DNA of 51,703 nucleotides, taken from Vibrio tasmaniensis 1F-187. GTDB taxonomy: Bacteria > Pseudomonadota > Gammaproteobacteria > Enterobacterales > Vibrionaceae. A program made the position numbers and the translations under genes. Position 1 is the first letter of the stretch. Each line of letters opens with the position of its first letter. This document shows, one piece after another, positions 8,535 to 17,590 of this stretch. The stretch is taken from positions 1 through 51,703 of the forward strand of contig NZ_AJZM02000073.1 of NCBI RefSeq assembly GCF_000272405.2, in the 5' to 3' direction. The notes below the pieces were generated by a model, which saw only the letters and a list, made by a program, of their open reading frames with translations, had not been told where the DNA came from and did not search any database.

Positions 8535-8930
8535 ATGTTCCAACATAACAACATTCTACAAGGCGAGCTCGAGACGGAGTACAAAACCGTTATTGCGATG
8601 GTGCACATTTACTGCAAAGATCACCATGGTGCGGTTCGTCAGAATAACGTGTTATGTGAAGAGTGTGAGCAACTGTTGCGTTATGCAGAGACACGACTTG
8701 ATAGATGCCCTTATGGCGAAGCAAAGCCGACCTGTAACAAGTGTCCGATTCATTGCTATAAGCCTGACCCGAAAGAGCAGATGCGTTTAGTGATGCGCTA
8801 TGCAGGGCCAAGAATGCTACTTAAGCATCCGATTTTAGCAATACGACATTTGATTCATGAGAAACGTAAAGTGCCAGAGAAGCCACTGCCGAATGTGTCT
8901 AATCGCCATATTCGAATGAACAAGAAGTAA
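8535..8930 (+). CDS. ygbA: YgbA-like nitrous oxide-stimulated promoter family protein
   Basis: A 131-residue cytoplasmic protein matching E. coli YgbA along its length. It has the Cys-rich motifs LCEECEQLL, CPYGEAKPTCNKCPIHCYKP and the C-terminal block VMRYAGPRMLLKHPILAIRHL. The cysteines probably bind metal. The family is linked to the nitrosative-stress regulon (NsrR in enterobacteria), which is family knowledge and not visible here. The start at 8535 keeps the N-terminal helix seen in YgbA. It lies two bases after the broken GNAT gene and ends at a terminator at 8963. Confidence 0.85.
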   Translation: MFQHNNILQGELETEYKTVIAMVHIYCKDHHGAVRQNNVLCEECEQLLRYAETRLDRCPYGEAKPTCNKCPIHCYKPDPKEQMRLVMRYAGPRMLLKHPILAIRHLIHEKRKVPEKPLPNVSNRHIRMNKK

Positions 8931-8962
8931 CTGGTGCTTTAGATTGGTCGCAGAAGAAACGA

Positions 8963-8990
8963 AAAAGGTCTGATTGCTCAGACCTTTTGT
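8963..8990 (+). terminator. rho-independent terminator after ygbA
   Basis: AAAAGGTCTGA - TTGC - TCAGACCTTTT is a perfect 11-bp stem with a four-base loop and flanking A and T tracts. It lies between the convergent ygbA and MATE genes and probably serves both. Confidence 0.9.
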
Positions 8991-9035
8991 GTTTCTGCTA
9001 ACTGCATTATCAGAAGGCATACTTTAAGTATAAAG

Positions 9036-10433
9036 CTACGCCGCTTGAGGCTCGTCGTAGGTCACTGTGAGATTGTTGATCCAGCGTCGGCTCAAGTAAC
9101 GGTGCGAGCATATTGCCAGTTTCACCACTTCTTCAACCAACATCAGGCCATAGATGTATTTGAAATCCCATCCAGCGACAAACGCGCCGTAAACACACAC
9201 TGGAATGCCCACCATCCACATCGCGATGAAATCCATTCGCAAGCAAAAAGCGTTATCACCACCAGCACGAATAATACCGTTAATGATCACCATGTTGAGC
9301 ATACGAATCACCACTGCAAAACACATGATCATCATTGCTGGCGAAGCAAGCGGGTACAATGCATCTGTAGAAAGGTTTAACCATGATAGTACATGCTCTT
9401 TACCCATAAACAGTAGCAAGCCAACGACAGCGCCAAAGCCAACGACGGCTTTAATGAATGTTAGACCCATGCTCATCGCGTCATCAAATTCATCACGGCC
9501 CAGCGAATGGCCAAGCAATACTGAACACGCTACGGAGATACCAAAGAAGATCGAGTAACACAGCGATTCGAACGGCGCGAGCATCGAGAACACCGCAAGT
9601 TCAGTCGTGCCCATGTGACCAAAGATCATTTGATATGCCATTGTGCCCATTGCCCACAACACGGCATTCATCGTTAGCGGCAACGCAATACGACGGTAAG
9701 AAAGCCACAGTGATGGACGGTGTGGTGAGCTTGGGGTGGTTAGCAGCCAGTGTTTACGCACACGCATGTAGCTATACATTAAGCCTACTTGAATCAATCG
9801 CGCTAAGGTTGTCGCCAATGCAGCACCTGCAACGCCCATTGCTGGAATGCCGAAAGCCCCTTTAATTAGAACGAAGTTAAGCGCAATGTTGAGTGCAATA
9901 GTAATACCACCTAACAATAGTGGAGTTACGGTGTCACCTGATGAGCGCATGCTTGCTTCTACCACTACAACAATGTGAGTTAGAAGTAGAACAGGGAACC
10001 CATACCATAGGTAAGTCGCTCCAAGCTCAATCACGGTTTGATCGCTAGTTTGCAACATCATTAAAAACTGAGAACCAAGAGTGATGATTGCTGTAACAGG
10101 CAGGAGAACTTTTAAACCAAACACCATCGCGATAGATGACACGGTACGTGCACTTTTTCGGTCATTCTTTCCCCAGTATTGAGCAACTAATGTACCGTTT
10201 GCTGAGGCCAACCCTGCCATAATCATAATCGCAACGAAGTGCCATTTTGATGCAATTCCCACAGCGGCTGCTGCTTCCATACCAAAATCGCTGACCATCA
10301 AGACGTCAGCAAGGGCAAGAATAGCAACCAGCGCACTTTGCAAAGCTACAGGTAAACCAAGTTTAACGATACGAGGTAATATGCTCTCTGGCTTGTTATT
10401 CATAGATGAGTTAGGGTTGATGTTAGTTGTCAT
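9036..10433 (-). CDS. MATE family efflux transporter
   Basis: A 465-residue inner-membrane protein with twelve predicted helices. MATE landmarks are LGLPVALQSALVAILALADVLMV in TM1, the loop ASKWHF, TLVAQYWGKN in TM2-3 and the repeated second half beginning IALPLTMNAVLWAMGTMAYQMIFGHMG. MATE proteins expel cationic drugs or metabolites using Na+ or H+ gradients. It is divergent from an AraC-family regulator 50 bases away, which probably controls it. A second MATE/AraC pair with the same divergent layout lies at 43175-45532. Confidence 0.9.
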   Translation of the reverse strand: MTTNINPNSSMNNKPESILPRIVKLGLPVALQSALVAILALADVLMVSDFGMEAAAAVGIASKWHFVAIMIMAGLASANGTLVAQYWGKNDRKSARTVSSIAMVFGLKVLLPVTAIITLGSQFLMMLQTSDQTVIELGATYLWYGFPVLLLTHIVVVVEASMRSSGDTVTPLLLGGITIALNIALNFVLIKGAFGIPAMGVAGAALATTLARLIQVGLMYSYMRVRKHWLLTTPSSPHRPSLWLSYRRIALPLTMNAVLWAMGTMAYQMIFGHMGTTELAVFSMLAPFESLCYSIFFGISVACSVLLGHSLGRDEFDDAMSMGLTFIKAVVGFGAVVGLLLFMGKEHVLSWLNLSTDALYPLASPAMMIMCFAVVIRMLNMVIINGIIRAGGDNAFCLRMDFIAMWMVGIPVCVYGAFVAGWDFKYIYGLMLVEEVVKLAICSHRYLSRRWINNLTVTYDEPQAA

Positions 10434-10483
10434 AAGCTCTCCGATTTATGGCAGAACTATAGTGATTTGAGCGAAGTAACAAC

Positions 10484-11377
10484 ATGTTTAAAAAACAACA
10501 AAACCTGTGCGAATCCGTCATTGATACCATGGAGCCTAAATCAACGTGGCAAGATGATGTTTTTCTCGCGGAACATTGCAAAGAACGTTTTTTGACCGTT
10601 GAAGATATCCCAGAGATGAAAAGCTTTGGTGTCTATATGGGCGGTATGGCAAAACTATACGATGGTTATTGGGTTGAGCGAGAATCCGTTAATGTTCATA
10701 CGTTGATTTTCACTATGGAAGGTGGCGGCATTCTAACAACCACGACATCAGTACAAGCGATTACACCGTATACGCTGGTGGTTCTTCCTGCCGGAACCCC
10801 ATTTCGTTTTGAACTCGATCCGCAATATAACTATTGGAAAATGGCGTGGATGTTGACCCCCGATACTAAGCAGTGGCAGCACATAGCAAGTTTAGGTCAG
10901 GGGATTGTGCCTTTTGGAGAGTGTGAGCAGATCTGGTCATTAATGAACTTGGTTTACTTTGAGATAGGGGGCCGAGCCAGTTACCGTAAGTTACTCTTGA
11001 GTGAAATAGTCCGAACGTTGACGGGGTTTGAACCCAAATCAACAAGCACCACCGCTCGTGTTCAAGCGCTCTATAATGAGATTGAAAGTAGTCTGCATCA
11101 ACCATGGACAGTAGCAGGTATGGCTCAAAGGGTGTTTATCAGTGAAGAGCAGCTTAATCGAGTCACCAAAACGCTTTTCGACCTATCACCACGCAGCAAG
11201 TTGATTCAACTAAGAATGGATAAAGCGACCAGCTTGTTAAAATATCAAGATTGGTCGGTATCGATGATTGCCAACCGCTTGGGTTACAAAGATCCTTATA
11301 ACTTCTCACATCGCTTTAAAAAGCATTTTGGTTTATCTCCAAGCCAATACCGTAAAAGCCATCGACTTACCGGGTAG
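10484..11377 (+). CDS. AraC family transcriptional regulator
   Basis: A 297-residue regulator. The N-terminal half carries an AraC-type ligand-binding cupin (HTLIFTMEGGGILTT, then YTLVVLPAGTPFRFEL). The C-terminal 100 residues carry two helix-turn-helix units: WTVAGMAQRVFISEEQLNRVTKTLF and WSVSMIANRLGYKDPYNFSHRFKKHFGLSPSQYR, the latter being the AraC signature. It is transcribed away from the MATE gene with a 50-base shared promoter region, and is likely the local activator or repressor of that transporter. Confidence 0.9.
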   Translation: MFKKQQNLCESVIDTMEPKSTWQDDVFLAEHCKERFLTVEDIPEMKSFGVYMGGMAKLYDGYWVERESVNVHTLIFTMEGGGILTTTTSVQAITPYTLVVLPAGTPFRFELDPQYNYWKMAWMLTPDTKQWQHIASLGQGIVPFGECEQIWSLMNLVYFEIGGRASYRKLLLSEIVRTLTGFEPKSTSTTARVQALYNEIESSLHQPWTVAGMAQRVFISEEQLNRVTKTLFDLSPRSKLIQLRMDKATSLLKYQDWSVSMIANRLGYKDPYNFSHRFKKHFGLSPSQYRKSHRLTG

Positions 11378-11521
11378 TACTGGTTGTCCACTAAAAATTC
11401 GTTTCTTAGAACAATTCCACAAGATCAATTTTGCAGTAAATGTACGGTATTAAGTGATCTATCAATTTAGTATTTTTGTACCATTCGATAATATTGGAAA
11501 TATCTTAAAAGACGACTGCTT

Positions 11522-11872
11522 ATGAAGCGTGAGGAATCCATACCAAAAATAGCGAATCACGTAGACGATTTTAAACTTCCGTCTAAGTGGGTTCTAAATA
11601 AAAAAGAGTTTCAATCTGATACGAGGATCGTCCGAAAGCAGGAGTGTGGCTCGATAATAGGGACGCTTTCAGAGCCTCATCGTAAGGTTCTTTTTTACTT
11701 GTATCAAAATAAAGGACATGTGATCAGTAAGCGAGTTTTGAAGCGTGTAGGTTGGGCGGGTAAAGCCGTGACATCAGCTTCAGTATTGGTTGCTATCTAC
11801 GAGATAAGAAGGATCTTAGACTGTCGTTGTATAAAAACGGTTTCCAACGAAGGTTATGTACTGGAGGATTAA
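11522..11872 (+). CDS. stand-alone winged-helix (ToxR/OmpR-type) protein
   Basis: A 116-residue protein consisting almost only of a Trans_reg_C winged helix: LSEPHRKVLFYLYQNKGHVISKRVLKRVGW, then VTSASVLVAIYEIRRIL and the wing TVSNEGYVLED. It has no receiver domain and no membrane helix, unlike OmpR or ToxR. A related gene follows at 12044, so the pair looks like a tandem duplication that has diverged. Target genes are unknown. Confidence 0.75.
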   Translation: MKREESIPKIANHVDDFKLPSKWVLNKKEFQSDTRIVRKQECGSIIGTLSEPHRKVLFYLYQNKGHVISKRVLKRVGWAGKAVTSASVLVAIYEIRRILDCRCIKTVSNEGYVLED

Positions 11873-12043
11873 TTACCCTTTATTGATATCCTGTTCATAT
11901 ATTAATAATAAAAATTTAATCTCTTTACCGTATACGCTGCTTTCATTATCTTCGATTTTAAACGTCCACTTATAAGCGACGTTATACAAAAATGACGGAA
12001 TTTAACTTTGTTGCTGGCTATATCGTAAGGGAATTGTATAAAA

Positions 12044-12379
12044 ATGGACGCCTATCCTGTAATAGATACTCACCACTCTGAACACAACGTAATACTTGAA
12101 CTCAACGGAAAAATAGTTGAACTCGACACCAAACTCATACGCAATGTTGAAAACGGCTATGTTCTGGCTACCATGCCTTTAGCGTATCGTAAGATCATTC
12201 TGTTTATGAATCAAAACCGAGGGAAATTGTTCAGTGTCGGGCAATTGAAGAAGATTGGCTGGGAGAATGGGTCAGTCACTAACTCGTCAGTGATTGTTGC
12301 GATATCTGAGATCAGATCACTATTCGGGGATGGCCTAATCATTACCATTACTGGTGAAGGCTACATATTTCAGCCTTAA
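12044..12379 (+). CDS. second stand-alone winged-helix protein
   Basis: A 111-residue paralogue of the gene at 11522. It has the same order of elements: MPLAYRKIILFMNQNRGKLFSVGQLKKIGW, VTNSSVIVAISEIRSLF and a wing ending TGEGYIFQP. No receiver or transmembrane part is present. The two genes lie 171 bases apart and probably have separate promoters. The conserved (K)xIGW..xVT(N/S)xSV(I/L)VAI.EIR pattern shared by both is the best evidence that they form one subfamily. Confidence 0.75.
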   Translation: MDAYPVIDTHHSEHNVILELNGKIVELDTKLIRNVENGYVLATMPLAYRKIILFMNQNRGKLFSVGQLKKIGWENGSVTNSSVIVAISEIRSLFGDGLIITITGEGYIFQP

Positions 12380-12449
12380 CCTGAAGAACACCTCTATTTC
12401 TAGTATTGATGCTTTTTGTCGACTTTTGCTCAGAAGTCATCAAACAAAA

Positions 12450-12489
12450 AGAGCTCTTCGTTAGACGGAAAGTCATAACTAAGAGCTCT
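12450..12489 (-). terminator. terminator of the MFS gene
   Basis: AGAGCTCTT (12450-12458) pairs with AAGAGCTCT (12481-12489) across a 22-base loop. On the minus strand the hairpin is followed by TTTTTGTTTG. Together with the next hairpin it ends the minus-strand MFS gene. Confidence 0.6.
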
Positions 12490-12492
12490 AGA

Positions 12493-12524
12493 GGCAACTA
12501 TCCTACCTGAGGAGGATAGTTGCC
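12493..12524. repeat. perfect 12-bp inverted repeat
   Basis: GGCAACTATCCT - ACCTGAGG - AGGATAGTTGCC, a perfect 12-bp stem with an eight-base loop, nine bases past the stop of the MFS gene. It has no T-tract on either strand, so it may be a 3' mRNA stabilising hairpin or part of a double terminator with 12450-12489. Confidence 0.7.
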
Positions 12525-12532
12525 ATTCGAGC

Positions 12533-13684
12533 TTACTCGCCTGCAATCTGTAGAGGAGAGCGTTTTAAGCTAGCAATCAACATGTAGATCGTTGTAGCGA
12601 GTAAAGACGCGAACAGGTAAGTGAATAATCCCGCTTGTGAATCCATAAAGCTATCCGCGACCAATGGGCCAGCGACTGAACCGATGCTGTAACACAACAG
12701 CATAACCTGAGTCACTGACACTAGATAGCTTGGGTCTAAGTTACGACAACCCAAGTTAATCGCGATTGGGTAAAGTGCAAAAGTCGCCATACCTAACACA
12801 AACAAGCTCATACCAAGAACATAAAAATCATGGTTAATCGTTAGTACACCAATGCTTGCAACCCCTAGTAGGCAGAACAGAGCCATTAATAACACTTGTC
12901 CTATGTGGTGAGATAACCATGTCACCATCGGCTGAACAGCCATACCACCCATAATCACTAACGCCATCAAACCGCCAATATCTTGATGTGCGATGTTGCG
13001 TTGAGCGAGCTCAACAGGCATCAGTCCGTAAATAGATCCAAGTGTTAATCCAGATACAATACAGCCAATCAAAGCGCTGTGGCTCAGTTTGCTGATTTGC
13101 TTTAATGATAAAGACTGCGCATCGTGAATTTGTGGTGCTGTCGCTTGTCCGTACATCAACACAATGATTGCACCAAACAACAAGGTGAACATTGCGATGA
13201 AAGGTACGCCACCTGTAATACCAAGGTAACCGATGCCGAGTTGGCCAACGGCAGAGCCGCCGTATAGCGAACACATGTAAACGCCTAAGCGTTTCGCGCG
13301 CTGAGATTCGTCACCGCTCATTAACCAAGACTCTACAATCACGAAGATACCTGCAACCGCTACACCAGCGACAAAGCGGGCTAATAACCATACCGCTTGA
13401 TGTGGGATGAGTGGTAACACAAGGATCGTTGCGATAAAAATAGCCAGAGCGATAACAAACGCATCTCTGTGACCAACACGTGCGATCGCACGTTCAATCA
13501 ATAACGTACCGGCTAAAAGCCCTGCATAGAATGCACTCGCCAACCAACTCGATAGATTTTTGTCTAAGCCATACTCAGACAACATTAATGGTAATGAACT
13601 CATTAAATAGCCTGAAGCGATCGCGTAAAAAGACAATGCAATAACCGGAACAGTTATGCGAGTTGTTTGTTGGATGTTGTCCAA
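12533..13684 (-). CDS. MFS transporter, YcaD-like
   Basis: A 383-residue inner-membrane protein with about twelve helices, close in length and layout to E. coli YcaD. Matching blocks include WLASAFYAGLLAGTLL, the WLLARFVAGVAVAGIFVIVESWLMSG helix, GCIVSGLTLGSIYGLMPV and the C-terminal LLCYSIGSVAGPLVADSFM. YcaD-type proteins have no firmly known substrate. The gene stands alone, with hairpins directly downstream on its strand. Confidence 0.85.
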   Translation of the reverse strand: MDNIQQTTRITVPVIALSFYAIASGYLMSSLPLMLSEYGLDKNLSSWLASAFYAGLLAGTLLIERAIARVGHRDAFVIALAIFIATILVLPLIPHQAVWLLARFVAGVAVAGIFVIVESWLMSGDESQRAKRLGVYMCSLYGGSAVGQLGIGYLGITGGVPFIAMFTLLFGAIIVLMYGQATAPQIHDAQSLSLKQISKLSHSALIGCIVSGLTLGSIYGLMPVELAQRNIAHQDIGGLMALVIMGGMAVQPMVTWLSHHIGQVLLMALFCLLGVASIGVLTINHDFYVLGMSLFVLGMATFALYPIAINLGCRNLDPSYLVSVTQVMLLCYSIGSVAGPLVADSFMDSQAGLFTYLFASLLATTIYMLIASLKRSPLQIAGE

Positions 13685-13731
13685 TGCAGGAGCCTCTAAA
13701 TAGTGGAAGAAACGATGAATTTTCCGCGACT

Positions 13732-13965
13732 ATGGGGGAGAAATTGAATTGGGTAAAACGAATAAAAATAGTCGTTAAGATAAAAGAAATTTATCGAGAT
13801 CTTGAGCTAAAATACCATAGCGGAATTTACGATTTGGCGAGATTTTATGCGGTCAAAAAGCCACTAGGATTACGTTCATTATGGTTTTGTAAGCGATACA
13901 GTAATCCGCGTAGGTCATCCGTGATGGTTGTTGATCATAACGATAATTCAAGCGAAGAAAGTTAA
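13732..13965 (+). CDS. possible small basic protein
   Basis: A 77-codon frame from ATG 13732 (preceded by only a weak ribosome site) encoding a Lys/Arg-rich protein with an aromatic middle part (YHSGIYDLARFYAVKKPLGLRSLWF). No family is recognised. It lies in the 450-base gap between the divergent MFS gene and the GMC oxidoreductase. A second short frame (13981-14103, 40 codons) follows. I treat both as uncertain; the gap must also hold the oxidoreductase promoter. Confidence 0.3.
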   Translation: MGEKLNWVKRIKIVVKIKEIYRDLELKYHSGIYDLARFYAVKKPLGLRSLWFCKRYSNPRRSSVMVVDHNDNSSEES

Positions 13966-14133
13966 GCTCATTGGTGCTTCATGAACATACGTAACGTCAT
14001 AGATCAGGCCAGAGAGGAAAGGTGTTGTGTTCAACTTGATGATTACAAATACCCGCGTAAAATGTTCATTCGTATGGTGTTATCAATTATGGCAATAGCG
14101 TAAACGAGAGTTACACCCAATGGAGATAGGCAA

Positions 14134-15783
14134 ATGGATAGTTATGATTTTATTGTTGTTGGCGGGGGCTCGGCAGGATGTGTAATGGCTGCAAGGCTGT
14201 CTGAAGATCCCAATGTCACGGTTTGCCTATTGGAAGCAGGTGGTAAAGACACAAGCCCATTAATCCATACACCCGTAGGTATAGCCGCGATGATGCCAAC
14301 TAAGCTAAACAACTGGGCCTTTGAGACCGTTGAACAGCCGGGTTTGAATGGTCGTAAAGGTTATCAACCAAGAGGTAAGACACTTGGTGGGTCCAGTTCT
14401 ATCAATGCGATGATGTACGCTCGTGGCCACCGTTACGACTACGACACTTGGGAAAGTTTGGGTAATGCAGGTTGGAGTTATGAATCATGCCTCCCTTACT
14501 TTAAGAAAGCCGAAAATAACGAAGTTCACCAAGATGAGTATCACGGCCAAGGTGGTCCTCTGAACGTGGCTAACCTTCGATCGCCAAGTGCGATGTTGGA
14601 ACGTTACTTAACGGCGTGTGAGTCGATAGGGGTTCCCCGTAGTGAAGACATCAACGGTGCTGCTCAGTTTGGGGCGATGCCGACGCAGGTAACCCAGCTG
14701 AATGGCGAACGGTGCAGTGCTGCCAAGGCTTACTTAACGCCAAATCTTTCGAGACAGAATCTCACGGTCGTAACCAAAGCAACCACACATAAAGTTTTGT
14801 TCGAAGGTAAGAAAGCGGTCGGAGTCGAATATGGCTTTAACGGACAGCGTTATCAGATCCAATGCAACAAAGAAGTGATTCTATCCGCTGGCGCGTTTGG
14901 TTCTCCTCAACTGCTGTTATTGTCGGGTATCGGCGCGAAAGCTGAACTAGAGATGCATGGCATCGAACCGGTTCAAGAGCTACCAGGCGTCGGCAAGAAC
15001 CTTCAAGACCATATCGACTTAGTACATTCGTACCAATGCAGCGAAAAGCGTGAAACTTTCGGTATCTCGTTGCAAATGGCGTCTGAAATAACCAAAGCTC
15101 TGCCGCTATGGCACAAAGAACGCCGTGGCAAGATGAGCAGTAATTTTGCAGAGGGGATAGGTTTTCTTTGTTCCCAAGATCATATCGCGGTGCCGGATTT
15201 AGAGTTTGTATTTGTGGTCGCTGTTGTCGATGACCATGCAAGAAAAATCCATACCAGTCATGGTTTTACGTCTCATGTCACCTTGTTGCGTCCGAAAAGC
15301 AACGGCAGCGTAACGCTCAATAGTAATGATCCTTATGATCCGCCTAAGATCGATCCTGCGTTTTTCAGTCATCCTGAAGATATGGAGATAATGATTAAGG
15401 ACTGGAAGAAGCAGTATCAAATGTTAGAGAGTTCGGCGTTTGACGACATCCGTGGTAATGCTTTCTACCCAGTAGACGCCAGTGATGACGAGGCTATCGA
15501 GCAAGATATTCGCAACCGTGCAGACACTCAGTATCACCCAGTCGGGACCTGTAAAATGGGCCCTAACAGTGATTCATTAGCCGTGGTAGATAACAATCTG
15601 AAAGTCTATGGGTTGAATAACTTAAGAGTTATTGATGCTTCTGTGATGCCGACATTGATTGGGGCAAACACAAACGCGGCAACCATTATGATTGCCGAAA
15701 AAGTCGCAGATCAAATCAAAAAGGAATACAGACTAGGTAAGCAAGAGTCTAGTATTCGAGCGAAAGGCGAAGCTGTGGTTTAA
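14134..15783 (+). CDS. GMC family flavin oxidoreductase (choline/alcohol dehydrogenase-like)
   Basis: A 549-residue FAD enzyme. The Rossmann motif VVGGGSAGCVMAARL lies at residues 8-22, followed by the acidic ribose-binding LLEAGG. The GMC signature 1 RGKTLGGSSSINAMMYARG lies at about 87-105 and signature 2 GAFGSPQLLLLSGIG at about 252. The catalytic His is in QYHPVGTCKMG and the Asn in GANTNAATIMIAEK. The family oxidises choline or other alcohols to aldehydes. Lack of a betI/betB neighbourhood argues against a dedicated choline pathway. It resembles AlkJ/BetA in length. It is monocistronic, ending at the terminator at 15819. Confidence 0.9.
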   Translation: MDSYDFIVVGGGSAGCVMAARLSEDPNVTVCLLEAGGKDTSPLIHTPVGIAAMMPTKLNNWAFETVEQPGLNGRKGYQPRGKTLGGSSSINAMMYARGHRYDYDTWESLGNAGWSYESCLPYFKKAENNEVHQDEYHGQGGPLNVANLRSPSAMLERYLTACESIGVPRSEDINGAAQFGAMPTQVTQLNGERCSAAKAYLTPNLSRQNLTVVTKATTHKVLFEGKKAVGVEYGFNGQRYQIQCNKEVILSAGAFGSPQLLLLSGIGAKAELEMHGIEPVQELPGVGKNLQDHIDLVHSYQCSEKRETFGISLQMASEITKALPLWHKERRGKMSSNFAEGIGFLCSQDHIAVPDLEFVFVVAVVDDHARKIHTSHGFTSHVTLLRPKSNGSVTLNSNDPYDPPKIDPAFFSHPEDMEIMIKDWKKQYQMLESSAFDDIRGNAFYPVDASDDEAIEQDIRNRADTQYHPVGTCKMGPNSDSLAVVDNNLKVYGLNNLRVIDASVMPTLIGANTNAATIMIAEKVADQIKKEYRLGKQESSIRAKGEAVV

Positions 15784-15818
15784 TTCAAGAAGTTAAGTGA
15801 TAACCATAAATAAAACAG

Positions 15819-15864
15819 TAGGTTAGATAGTCTTTGGTTGATAAGACTCTCTAACCTATTTTTG
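15819..15864 (+). terminator. terminator after the GMC oxidoreductase
   Basis: TAGGTTAGATAGTCT pairs with AGACTCTCTAACCTA (one mismatch in 15) over a ten-base loop and is followed by TTTTTG. Confidence 0.85.
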
Positions 15865-15928
15865 TGTGCATACTTAGAATAAAGCAAAAGTTAATTCAAT
15901 CGCTTAAACGATAGCTTAAATAATAGTG

Positions 15929-16363
15929 TTACTTGGTTAGAGCTTGATTAAGCCATTGATCAAATTGACCTTTTGGTAATGCACCGTTAATCGTATCGAC
16001 ACGTTTACCATCTTTAAACACCATCACGGTTGGAATGCTTCTGATTTGGTACATCGCGGCAAGCTGTTGCTGAGCTTCAGTATCAATCTTAACGAATCGA
16101 ATATCTCCTGAACGCTCTTTAGCAACGTCACTGAACACTGGCGCAAAGCCAACACATGGGTTGCACCATGTTGCCCAGAAATCGACAACCACTGGCTGTG
16201 AACTATTCAAAATAGATTGGAAATTAAGTGACGTTCCCTCGATAGGAGCGCCATCGAGCAATGCTGTTTTGCATTTACCGCAGGTTGGGCTTTCTGAAAT
16301 TCTTTCTGAAGGAACTCGGTTTACGCCATTACAAGAAGGGCAACGTGTGTTGAATGTAGACAT
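15929..16363 (-). CDS. trxC: thioredoxin 2
   Basis: A 144-residue cytoplasmic thioredoxin of the TrxC type. It has an N-terminal zinc ribbon (CPSCNGVN and CGKCKTA) followed by a thioredoxin fold with active site FWATWCNPC and the cis-Pro loop RSIPTVMVF. It reduces protein disulfides, and E. coli TrxC belongs to the OxyR response. The active site here is WCNPC instead of the usual WCGPC, which may alter redox potential. It is divergent from fabH2 with about 120 bases between. Confidence 0.93.
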   Translation of the reverse strand: MSTFNTRCPSCNGVNRVPSERISESPTCGKCKTALLDGAPIEGTSLNFQSILNSSQPVVVDFWATWCNPCVGFAPVFSDVAKERSGDIRFVKIDTEAQQQLAAMYQIRSIPTVMVFKDGKRVDTINGALPKGQFDQWLNQALTK

Positions 16364-16482
16364 AACTTTCTCTTTTTATTGTAACTCCGTGTCTAACGCG
16401 ATTTACGAATCACGCACGGAGCGCTTATACTGTTTAAAACTAGAATACGATACTTAAATAAAAACAAACAATAAATAGGTAA

Positions 16483-17583
16483 ATGATGACAAAATTTTAC
16501 GCCGAGATTACGGGCTGGGGAAAGTGTCTGCCACCAGCCGTGTTGTCCAATGATGATCTAAGCACTTTCATTGATACGTCTGACGAGTGGATTCGAACTC
16601 GAACTGGTATCGAAAACCGTCGTATCAGTCATGTAAATACCTCTGAGTTAGCGACTGTTGCTGCTCAACACGCAATGGCGTGTGCTGGTCTTACTGCCGA
16701 AGATATCGACCTCGTGATCATCGCGACGTGCAGCCCAGATTCCCTTATTCCAAATACTGCGTCTAAAGTTCAACAGAACCTAGGCATCAAGAGCGCAGCG
16801 GCTTTCGACCTTAACGCAGCGTGTACTGGCTTCATCTATGGCGTTGAAACCGCAACTCGACTGATTCAAGCGGGCAACTACCGCAATGCCATTGTTGTGG
16901 GTGCAGAACGTCTTTCATTCTTCATCGACTGGACCAAGCGTGATACTGCGGTTCTATTTGGCGACGGCGCAGGTGCTGTGGTTCTATCTCGCACTGAAGA
17001 GCAGGTTGGCTTACAAGAAGCGCAAATCGGTTGTGACGCCGAAGGCCGTGACATTTTAGCGGTACCCAAATTCGGTACTTCTATGGATCGCTTTGCTGCA
17101 GATAATGGCTACTGGGACTTTGATTTCGTAGGTAAAGAAATCTTCAAGCGTGCAGTGAAAGGCATGGGCGCTGCGGCACACACAGTATTAAGCCGTACTG
17201 GCATCTCAACCGACAATATCGATGTTGTGATTCCGCACCAAGCCAACATCCGAATCATCCAGACCTTGTGTGATATGGCGGGTATTGAGCGCGAGAAAGC
17301 GTTTGTTAACATCCAAAACTACGGCAACACATCCGCAGCGACTGTGCCAATTGCACTGTGTGAATCATTAGAGCAAGGTTTTGTTAAACCTAACTCAAAC
17401 ATTCTTGTGGCGGCATTTGGTGCAGGTTTAACTTGGGGTGCTGGCCATATTAAGTGGGGCAGTCGTGTTGAACCGTTAGGTCAATCGGATGCGAAGCTTC
17501 CAGAAGCGGATAAATCTGCTTTGGAGCTTCTAGAAAGAGCCATTTTACACTGTAAAACGCGTCCTAATTCTGAAAACGAGTAG
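16483..17583 (+). CDS. fabH: 3-oxoacyl-ACP synthase III paralogue (FabH2)
   Basis: A 366-residue condensing enzyme with the FabH triad: Cys in LNAACTGF, His in [10 protein letters not shown] and Asn in NYGNTSAAT. FabH joins acetyl-CoA (or another acyl-CoA) to malonyl-ACP to start fatty-acid chains. This copy stands apart from the fab cluster and carries about 45 extra C-terminal residues (after GHIKWGSR) beyond the usual 317-residue length. That suggests the second, non-cluster Vibrio FabH, whose acyl preference may differ. Start ATG 16483; a GNAT gene follows eight bases after the stop. Confidence 0.88.
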   Translation: MMTKFYAEITGWGKCLPPAVLSNDDLSTFIDTSDEWIRTRTGIENRRISHVNTSELATVAAQHAMACAGLTAEDIDLVIIATCSPDSLIPNTASKVQQNLGIKSAAAFDLNAACTGFIYGVETATRLIQAGNYRNAIVVGAERLSFFIDWTKRDTAVLFGDGAGAVVLSRTEEQVGLQEAQIGCDAEGRDILAVPKFGTSMDRFAADNGYWDFDFVGKEIFKRAVKGMGAAAHTVLSRTGISTDNIDVVIPHQANIRIIQTLCDMAGIEREKAFVNIQNYGNTSAATVPIALCESLEQGFVKPNSNILVAAFGAGLTWGAGHIKWGSRVEPLGQSDAKLPEADKSALELLERAILHCKTRPNSENE

Positions 17584-17590
17584 CAGCATT

